From contig NZ_BMEB01000001.1 of assembly GCF_014636275.1 (NCBI RefSeq), positions 434,001-498,000 on the forward strand: 64,000 bases of DNA, written 5' to 3'. The DNA is from Cellulomonas carbonis. Lineage in GTDB: Bacteria > Actinomycetota > Actinomycetes > Actinomycetales > Cellulomonadaceae. Position 1 is the stretch's first letter. The number at the start of each line of letters is the position of its first letter. This document shows positions 58,522 to 64,000 of this stretch, piece by piece. The notes beneath the pieces were generated by a model, which did not search any database, was not told the origin of the DNA, and worked only from the letters and a program-made list of their open reading frames with translations. Made by a program: the position numbers and the translations under genes.

Positions 58522-59313
58522 CTAGTTGGGGGTTGCTGATCGGTCGGTGACCACGCCGCCCGCACGCGAGTGCCACCACTGGAGCGCCCCGAACGTCGCG
58601 ACGACCGACGACGTCACGACGACGGCGGCCCACCCACCCGTCGAGAACCGCCGGCCCGCGGCGGCGAGCAGGGCGCCGCTCGCCACGACCCAGCCGGTGT
58701 CGAGAGCGGCGAGCGCGCGGGCCGTCCGCGCGGTGATCGGGCTGCGACCGAGGAGCACGAGCAGGGCGGCGTTGGCACGCACCACCCGGCCCAGCGGCCC
58801 CGTCCCGCGGCGCCGTCCCGCGCGCCGCTTGCGGGGCGAGGGCCGCCCCGTCGTGACGTGGTGGTCCAGGTCGGCGAGCGTCCGCCGGCCGAGGCGGTGG
58901 GTCAGGTACGCGAGGACCGGCCCGGCGAGGCGACCGGCCCCCGCGAGCTCGACCTGCGTGGTCATCGACGCCAGGCACCGGTCGGGCCCGAGGCGCGTCA
59001 CGGACCAGGTGGAGCGGGCCTCGCGGACGACGCCGGGCGTCCCGCCACCGGCGCGGTACGTCAGGGACATCCGCTCGTCGTCGTAGTCGAGGAGCTCCTC
59101 ACGGACCCCGTCGAACCCGGGCGTGGTCACCGAGCACGCCCGTCCGGCGCAGGGCGCGCCCCGAGGAACGGCGTCCGGACGCCCCACCGACTGCACGGCC
59201 GCCGAGCGGACCACCTCGCTCGCCCACGCGCCGACGTCGGCGAACCCCGGACCGACGACGCGCCACACCGCGTCGGCCGGTGCGTCGATCTGCCGGGTGC
59301 GTGTGATCCTCAT
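58522..59313 (-). CDS. SRPBCC-family protein with C-terminal membrane segments
   Basis: A 263-residue protein. The N-terminal 145 residues show the polyketide-cyclase/dehydrase-like START fold (MRITRTRQIDAPADAVWRVV, GFADVGAWASEV, SMTTQVELAG). The remaining part is basic and ends in two membrane helices (about 200-255). The ATG follows GGGAGGACGGC. Fusion of a ligand pocket to a membrane anchor is unusual for the family. Divergent from the XRE gene across an ATTCCC inverted repeat. Confidence 0.75.
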   Translation of the reverse strand: MRITRTRQIDAPADAVWRVVGPGFADVGAWASEVVRSAAVQSVGRPDAVPRGAPCAGRACSVTTPGFDGVREELLDYDDERMSLTYRAGGGTPGVVREARSTWSVTRLGPDRCLASMTTQVELAGAGRLAGPVLAYLTHRLGRRTLADLDHHVTTGRPSPRKRRAGRRRGTGPLGRVVRANAALLVLLGRSPITARTARALAALDTGWVVASGALLAAAGRRFSTGGWAAVVVTSSVVATFGALQWWHSRAGGVVTDRSATPN

Positions 59314-59378
59314 GGCGCCGTCCTCCCTCTGGCATCTGCTGGCGAGGTCAGCGAAGCGGCGCGTCGCGCGGCGCGTCG

Positions 59379-59395
59379 ATTCCCCGGCAGGGAAT
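59379..59395. promoter_or_regulatory. Inverted repeat between SRPBCC and XRE genes
   Basis: ATTCCC-CGGCA-GGGAAT, perfect arms, in the 117-base divergent region. A natural binding site for the XRE regulator, which could then control both directions (inference). Confidence 0.6.
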
Positions 59396-59430
59396 GGCGG
59401 AGGCTCCTCGCGGGCCGGGACACTGCACCC

Positions 59431-60273
59431 ATGGCTCAGGTCGACGTCGCCCCGTTCTCGGTGAGCCTGCGCGAGTGGCGCGGTCACCGCCGCCTGAGCC
59501 AGCTCCAGCTCGCGACCGCAGCCGCGACGACGTCACGCCACCTGTCCTTCCTCGAGACGGGCCGCTCCCGACCGACCCGGACGATGGTCCTGCGCCTCGC
59601 AGCGGCGCTCGACCTGCCGCTGCGCGCGCGCAACGACCTGCTCATGACAGCCGGGTTCGCCCCCGCGTTCCCGCGCTCCGACCTCGGCACCGCCGAGCTG
59701 GCGCCGTTCCGCGACGCGATCGACCGGCTCCTGGCGCAGCACGAGCCCTTCCCCGCGTTCGTCGTCGACGGGCGCTGGGACGTCGTGGACGCCAACGCCG
59801 CGGCACGTCGCCTTCTCGTCGGCGGCGAGCGCAACCTCGTCCGCCTCGTGTACGGCGGCACGTGGCAGCCGCTGCTCGACAACTGGTCGGCACTCGCCCC
59901 CGCCGGCGTACGACGTCTCGAGGCGGAGCTCCAGCGGCACCCGGGAGACACCCGCCTGCGTGAGCTCCTCGCGCACGCCCGCGCCGCGTGCGACGGCGAC
60001 GAGGCGCCCGACGAGGCATCCGACGAGCTCGTGCTGTGCCCGCACTTCCGGTTCGGCGACACCGTGGTGCGCACGCTGAGCGTGGTCGCGCGCTTCGGCT
60101 CGGCGCGCGACGTGACGCTCGACGAGCTGCGCGTGGAGCTCGTCTTCCCGGCCGACGACGACGCCGACGCGTTCTTCCGCTCGGCGGCGATGTCACAGTC
60201 GGCGGCCGGTGACGCACTCATCTCGGTGGACGGGTCATCCGGACCCGTCCCCCACCGAGAGGACACGACATGA
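59431..60273 (+). CDS. XRE regulator with MmyB-like ligand domain
   Basis: A 280-residue regulator. Helix-turn-helix about 12-65 (SLREWRGHRRLSQLQLATAAATTSRHLSFLETGRSRPTRTMVLRLAAAL), then the MmyB ligand-binding domain (about 85-260) with PFPAFVVDGRWDVVDANAAARRLL. The ligand is unknown, often fatty-acid-like. Overlaps the monooxygenase gene by four bases (ATGA). Confidence 0.9.
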   Translation: MAQVDVAPFSVSLREWRGHRRLSQLQLATAAATTSRHLSFLETGRSRPTRTMVLRLAAALDLPLRARNDLLMTAGFAPAFPRSDLGTAELAPFRDAIDRLLAQHEPFPAFVVDGRWDVVDANAAARRLLVGGERNLVRLVYGGTWQPLLDNWSALAPAGVRRLEAELQRHPGDTRLRELLAHARAACDGDEAPDEASDELVLCPHFRFGDTVVRTLSVVARFGSARDVTLDELRVELVFPADDDADAFFRSAAMSQSAAGDALISVDGSSGPVPHREDTT

Positions 60274-60596
60274 CCGCCATCGAGCTCGCCCGCTTCACCG
60301 TCCGACCCGACGACGCCGACGAGATGCTCGCGCGGCGCCCCGCCATGGCGGCGGCCCTGCGCGACGTGCCCGGCTTCGTCGGCCTGCGCCTGGTCCGGCT
60401 CGACGAGCGCACCTGGCTCGACGTCGTCGAGTGGACCGACCTCGCCTCGGCCCTCGCCGCCCAGCAGGACGTCATGGGCCTGCCGGCGTGCGCGGCCGTC
60501 TTCGAGCTCATCGAGGAGGTCGTGGGCATGGAGCACGGCGAGGTCGTGGCCGGCTCGCACGTGAGCACGACGGCGCAGGAGCCCGTCCGTGCCTGA
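60270..60596 (+). CDS. Antibiotic biosynthesis monooxygenase-like (ABM) protein
   Basis: A 108-residue ferredoxin-like barrel protein, dimeric by family (ABM/YgiN). IELARFTVRPDDADEMLARRPAMAAALRDVPGF and TWLDVVEWTD are typical. Cofactor-free oxygenation of a quinone or polyketide is one known activity; the substrate here is unknown. The XRE and ECF genes on both sides overlap it. Confidence 0.82.
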   Translation: MTAIELARFTVRPDDADEMLARRPAMAAALRDVPGFVGLRLVRLDERTWLDVVEWTDLASALAAQQDVMGLPACAAVFELIEEVVGMEHGEVVAGSHVSTTAQEPVRA

Positions 60597-61449
60597 CCAC
60601 TCGACGCCGTCGGACGACCGCCTGCGCGCCCTGCTCGCGCAGGCGGTCGACGGGGACGTGGACGCGATGACCGAGCTCTGCCGGCACCTGCAGCACGTCG
60701 TCTACCGGCTCGCGCTGCGGTTCTTCTCCTCGCGGGAGGACGCGGAGGACGTCACGCAGGAGATCCTGCTCAAGGTGGTCACGCACCTCAGCGCGTACGA
60801 GGGCCGCGCGAAGGTGACCACGTGGGTCTACACGATCGCGTCGCGTCACCTGCTCGCCACGCGCCGCCGAGCGGTCGAGGACAGCGTCCGCGGACCGCAG
60901 GCCTTCGCTGAGTGGATCGACCGCAACATGGCGTCCGAGGAGCCCGACGTGGCCGACCAGGCCGAGTACGAGGCGCTGTGCGGGGAGGTCCGGATCGCGT
61001 GCACCTACGGGATGCTCCTGTGCCTGAGCCGGGACCTGCGGATCACCTACCTCCTCGGGGACCTCGTCGGGCTGCCGGACACCGAGGGCGCGGAAGCGCT
61101 GGAGATCAGCCCGGCCGCCTACCGGCAGCGGCTCGCACGCGCACGCCGCACGATGCGCGGGATCATCGCCGGCCGGTGCGGGCTCGTCCGCGCCGAGAAC
61201 CCGTGCCGGTGCAGCCGGCAGGTCGACTCCAGCATCCGCTACGGGATCCTCGACCCCGCTCGTCGGGACTGGGCCGGACACCCGGGCGTCGACGCCCCGA
61301 TCCCCGCCACGACGGTCCGCCGTGCCGCCGACCAGCTGGACCTCGCCGAGGCGTTGGCCGAGGTCTACCGGACGGACCCCACCTTCCTCGCGCCCGACGG
61401 CGTGCTGCACCGTCTGCGGACGGCGTGCCCCGACCTGCTCGGCGCGTGA
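60589..61449 (+). CDS. ECF sigma factor with cysteine-containing C-terminal extension
   Basis: A 286-residue sigma-70-type factor. Region 2 about 30-100 (FFSSREDAEDVTQEILLKVV, YEGRAKVTTWVYTIA) and region 4 about 145-190 (LSRDLRITYLLGDLVGLPDTEGAEALEISPAAYRQRLARARRTM). A 90-residue C-terminal extension contains NPCRCSRQVDSSIRYGILDP, a CxC motif that might bind metal or sense redox. GTG start lies 8 bases inside the ABM gene. No anti-sigma gene follows. Confidence 0.87.
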   Translation: MPDHSTPSDDRLRALLAQAVDGDVDAMTELCRHLQHVVYRLALRFFSSREDAEDVTQEILLKVVTHLSAYEGRAKVTTWVYTIASRHLLATRRRAVEDSVRGPQAFAEWIDRNMASEEPDVADQAEYEALCGEVRIACTYGMLLCLSRDLRITYLLGDLVGLPDTEGAEALEISPAAYRQRLARARRTMRGIIAGRCGLVRAENPCRCSRQVDSSIRYGILDPARRDWAGHPGVDAPIPATTVRRAADQLDLAEALAEVYRTDPTFLAPDGVLHRLRTACPDLLGA

Positions 61450-61497
61450 GGGCGGCCCACGTCCCGCACCGGCCGGAGGTCGGGCGGCATCCGACGG

Positions 61498-62214
61498 TCA
61501 GTCGGGGGTGGCGTGGTCGGGGCAGTCCACCCGGAGCTCCGCGTCGGCGAACGCCGCGTCCACGAATGCGCAGTGGTGCCGCAGCTCGCCGTCGTGCGCG
61601 TCGGGGCGGAAGAACCGGCAGGTGGGGCACATGCGCGACACGGGGATGGCCCTGCGCTCCTGCAGGACACCCATCATGGCGACCGCCGACCGGAGGACCG
61701 CGCCGCGGTCCTCGGCCCCCAGGACGCCGGTCGCCTCGGCCAGCTCGACCGGGACCTGCACGAGGCGCCGGTACTCGGTCCGCCCAGCATCGGTGAGGCG
61801 CAGCGACACCGCCCGGGCGTCGTCCGCGTCGCGGCCTCGGGTGAGCAGGTCCTTGGCGGCGAGGGCACGGACCGCGTCGCTCACCGTGGGCGCGGTCGAG
61901 GCCAGCGCCCGCACGACGTCGGTCTGACGTCGCGGCCGGTCGTCGCCGCCCAGGAACGTCACGATGTCGGCCTGCAGCGGGGTGAGACCGTGCGGGCCGG
62001 CGTTGCGCCAGGCCCCGAGCCGGATGGCCTGACCGAGCCGGGACAGGGCCAGCAGGAGCTGGTCGGTGGGTGGGAGCCCCGGCACCGGTGCGGCCCCCTG
62101 GGCGGCGCTCGGGCCGCGCGCCGTCGACCGATCCCCCGCCGGGGTCTCCGCCACCGGGACCCCCGGCGGGCCGTCCTGCGCACCGCCGTCGGGCTCGTGC
62201 CTGCCGTCGTCCAT
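61498..62214 (-). CDS. MarR-family regulator with C-terminal Cys/His cluster
   Basis: A 238-residue regulator. Disordered Pro/Gly-rich N-terminus (about 1-48), winged helix-turn-helix (about 50-160: LTPLQADIVTFLGG, QTDVVRALASTAPTVSDAVRALAAKDLLTRG), then CPTCRFF ... HHCAFVDAAF ... VDCPDH (about 200-236). The Cys/His set looks metal- or cluster-binding and may sense redox. ATG start after AAGGAGAGG. Divergent from the secreted protein gene at 62308. Confidence 0.87.
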   Translation of the reverse strand: MDDGRHEPDGGAQDGPPGVPVAETPAGDRSTARGPSAAQGAAPVPGLPPTDQLLLALSRLGQAIRLGAWRNAGPHGLTPLQADIVTFLGGDDRPRRQTDVVRALASTAPTVSDAVRALAAKDLLTRGRDADDARAVSLRLTDAGRTEYRRLVQVPVELAEATGVLGAEDRGAVLRSAVAMMGVLQERRAIPVSRMCPTCRFFRPDAHDGELRHHCAFVDAAFADAELRVDCPDHATPD

Positions 62215-62232
62215 GGGCCTCTCCTTCGTCGG

Positions 62233-62292
62233 TTGACACCCTATGGCACTGCCAACTAGTTTCACCGTCGCCAGTCTAGTTAGGACTGCCAA
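62233..62292. promoter_or_regulatory. Promoter and MarR operator candidates
   Basis: TTGACA (62233-62238) with TAGTTT 18 bases further (62257-62262) fits a promoter for the 62308 gene. TGGCACTGCCA (62244-62254) is a perfect inverted repeat within the spacer; ACTGCCAA recurs at 62248 and 62285 and CTAGTT at 62256 and 62276. These are natural MarR sites. Confidence 0.55.
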
Positions 62293-62307
62293 ATAACGGA
62301 GGAAACC

Positions 62308-63081
62308 ATGACCAGTCGCCGATCCGTCCTCGCCACCCTGTCGATCGGCGCCGTCGCCGTCACCGCGGTCGGTGTCGCCGTCGGACCCGCCCTCGCGTCG
62401 AGTGGCCGAGACGCGCGCATCTCCGCCACCAAGGACCAGGGCGTGGCCGCCGACGCGGACCTCGTCGAGACGTCCGTCCGTCGGGAGGGAGACGGGCTCG
62501 TCTTCCGCCACCGCGTCACCGGCACGGCCGGTGCCACGACGCCGGAGCCCATCGGTTCCTTCGCCGGGAGCGCGGTCCAGTCCTACGTCTGGCCGACGTC
62601 GCTCGACCCGGCCACGGTCGGGTTCGCCGACGGGTCGGGAGTCCTCGCCCTCGCCGCCACGAGCCACCCCGACTTCGACGACACGCCCCGGCAGGACGAG
62701 GACGGCAACGGCGCGACGGACGACGACGGGGTCGTGTGGCACGCCCACTGGGTGGTCCTCGTGCCGGACGACAGCCGTGGCGACGGCGCCCTGATGGTCA
62801 GGGGCATCCCCGAGGGAGAGGAGCCCGACGTCCCCGCGACGTGGCCCGGTGTGCCGCTGCTCCTCGACAGCCCCGGGTACGACGTCGACCTGCACGGCCC
62901 CGTCGTGCGGATCGACGTCCCGCTCGACGCCGTCGCGTTCCCCGAGACGTTCTCGTTCGACGGCGTGACCGCCGCGCTGCGGGTGAACGCCGACCTGCAC
63001 GACCCGCTCCTGCGCGTGGAGGACGTGCTCGACATCGCCTCCGGCGACCTGAGCATGCCGGGAGTGGCCCACACCCGCTGA
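62308..63081 (+). CDS. Secreted protein of unknown function
   Basis: A 257-residue protein with a signal peptide (MTSRRSVLATLSIGAVAVTAVGVAVGPALASS; twin-arginine-like but not a full SRRxFLK motif). The mature part has VWPTSLDPATVGF, DEDGNGATDDDGVVWHAHWVVLVPDD, an acidic, possibly calcium-binding stretch, and DLHDPLLRVEDVL. I do not recognise the family. Strong GGAGG six bases before the ATG, with the MarR gene divergent, so likely a MarR target. Confidence 0.77.
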   Translation: MTSRRSVLATLSIGAVAVTAVGVAVGPALASSGRDARISATKDQGVAADADLVETSVRREGDGLVFRHRVTGTAGATTPEPIGSFAGSAVQSYVWPTSLDPATVGFADGSGVLALAATSHPDFDDTPRQDEDGNGATDDDGVVWHAHWVVLVPDDSRGDGALMVRGIPEGEEPDVPATWPGVPLLLDSPGYDVDLHGPVVRIDVPLDAVAFPETFSFDGVTAALRVNADLHDPLLRVEDVLDIASGDLSMPGVAHTR

Positions 63082-63113
63082 CCTCACGCGCGGCCGCCGA
63101 CTGAGGCGGCTCA

Positions 63114-63156
63114 CGGACCGGTGCCGCTCGCTCCCTCGCGGGCCGGCACCGGTCCG
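63114..63156 (+). terminator. Hairpin after the secreted protein gene
   Basis: CGGACCGGTGCCG pairs with CGGCACCGGTCCG across a 17-base loop, 33 bases after the stop. Confidence 0.75.
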
Positions 63157-63206
63157 AGCTGCTGCCCCGGGGCGCCACGTCGTGGGTCGGTGGCTACGTT
63201 GAGGTG

Positions 63207-63983
63207 ATGAGCGTCGCACCCTCCCCCGAGGAGATCTACGAGCGCGCCGAGAAGGAGGGCGAGCGCCGGCTGTCCATGTCGCTGCTGGAGACGGTGTCGA
63301 CCGCCTTCATCGCGGGGGTGACGATCGTCTTCGGCATCGTCGGCCTCGGGGTCGCCGCGGCACTCGTGGAGCCGGCGCTGGGTCGAGAGCTCGGCTCGCT
63401 CGCCGGGGCGCTGGCGTTCGGCATCGGAATCGTCTTCCTCGTCGTCGGCAGGACGGAGCTGTTCAGCGAGAACCTGTTCGACCCGGTCGCTGCCGCGGTC
63501 CGCCGGCCAGGCAGGAAGGTGTGGGGCCGGCTCGTGTGGCTGTGGGTCCTGGTGCTCGTCCTCAACCTGGTCGGCGGTGCCGTCCTGCTCGCGGTCATGC
63601 TCGTCGAGGGAGCCCTGCCGGCGGGATCCGGCGCGGTGCTCGACCGTGTCGCGGAGGAGGTCGCGGCCAAGAGCCCCCTGGCGACCCTCGCCCGTGCGGT
63701 GCTGGCGGGGGCCCTCGTCGCACTGCTCTCCTACCTGCTCAACGCGGTCGACAGCGTCGCCGCGAGGGTCCTCGTCGCGTACATGGTCGGGGTGTTCCTC
63801 GCCCTCGGACCGTTCGACCACGTCGTCGTGTCGGCGCTGCACCTGCTGTTCGGCATCTGGAGCTCTGGTGTCGTCGGGTACGGGGACCTCTGGGCGAACC
63901 TCGGACTCTCCACGCTCGGCAACGTCGTCGGGGGCCTGCTGCTCATCACGTTCACGCACACGGCACAAGTCAAGGGCGCCTGA
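63207..63983 (+). CDS. Formate/nitrite transporter family channel
   Basis: A 258-residue membrane protein with six helices resembling FocA/NirC and YfdC. Core parts: STAFIAGVTIVFGIVGLGVAAAL, FLVVGRTELFSENLFDP (the family's ELFT-like loop) and LLSYLLNAVDSVAARVL. ATG chosen (63207); a GTG just before (63204) is possible. Substrate (formate, nitrite or another anion) unknown. Confidence 0.88.
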   Translation: MSVAPSPEEIYERAEKEGERRLSMSLLETVSTAFIAGVTIVFGIVGLGVAAALVEPALGRELGSLAGALAFGIGIVFLVVGRTELFSENLFDPVAAAVRRPGRKVWGRLVWLWVLVLVLNLVGGAVLLAVMLVEGALPAGSGAVLDRVAEEVAAKSPLATLARAVLAGALVALLSYLLNAVDSVAARVLVAYMVGVFLALGPFDHVVVSALHLLFGIWSSGVVGYGDLWANLGLSTLGNVVGGLLLITFTHTAQVKGA

Positions 63984-64000
63984 GCTGTGGGACCTCGGCG

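Overview
The window is very GC-rich DNA with dense, mostly overlapping genes, many GTG starts and almost no AT-rich sequence. RbpA, GarA, FtsR-like MerR, the DUF881/small-basic-protein pair and actinobacterial branched-chain catabolism genes point to a high-GC Gram-positive actinobacterium. Overall gene content fits Micrococcales, most likely a Cellulomonas-like organism; the genus is inference. I saw no rRNA, tRNA, insertion sequence, phage gene or CRISPR array, so this reads as ordinary chromosome.

Layout: 1-9 kb holds lipoprotein N-acyltransferase (lnt), the RNA polymerase factor RbpA, an ABC exporter with a UPF0303 protein, an MFS exporter and several small membrane or secreted proteins. 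9-18 kb holds pyruvate carboxylase followed by a long minus-strand block (pgsA, DUF881, small basic protein, DUF881, garA, ftsR, bifunctional-nuclease family, MerR). Its gene order matches the known mycobacterial Rv1822-Rv1830 region, except that gcvH is missing. 18-29 kb holds a DUF4126 protein, two LLM-class oxidoreductases, a GH13 enzyme, an App1-type phosphatase, threonine aldolase, a large DUF6421-like protein and a DEAD-box helicase with a DbpA-type RNA-binding domain.

29-38 kb is a cobalamin island: a PilZ protein, a PduO-type cobalamin adenosyltransferase, a divergent cobalamin riboswitch, an exported membrane-anchored protein, EcfT, a fused double ATPase, a CbrT-like substrate component, and the B12-dependent ribonucleotide reductase NrdJ behind a candidate pair of NrdR boxes. 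Uptake, activation and the main consumer of B12 are thus side by side. ThyX, another DNA-precursor enzyme, follows at 42 kb. Between them lie a VanY-type peptidase with a long cytoplasmic N-terminus and an EAL-DICT protein; with the PilZ protein, the latter suggests cyclic-di-GMP signalling.

42-53.4 kb is branched-chain amino acid breakdown: a three-gene 2-oxoacid dehydrogenase operon, then a divergently transcribed TetR regulator and a five-gene operon (carboxylase beta and alpha subunits, acyl-CoA dehydrogenase, MaoC hydratase, CitE-like lyase). Together they can be read as a leucine route ending in an (R)-HMG-CoA lyase. 55-57 kb is an acetate-type sodium/solute symporter pair behind a CRP-like site. 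57-64 kb is a stress or regulatory patch: a HATPase, TetR, SRPBCC, an XRE-monooxygenase-ECF sigma operon, a cysteine-rich MarR, a secreted protein and a formate/nitrite-type channel.

Most operons are coupled by 1-4 base ATGA, GTGA or TGATG overlaps, and many units end in long perfect GC hairpins without an obvious U tract. Coordinates of starts were chosen by overlap, ribosome-binding site and family length. Regulatory-site calls rest on motif recognition by eye.
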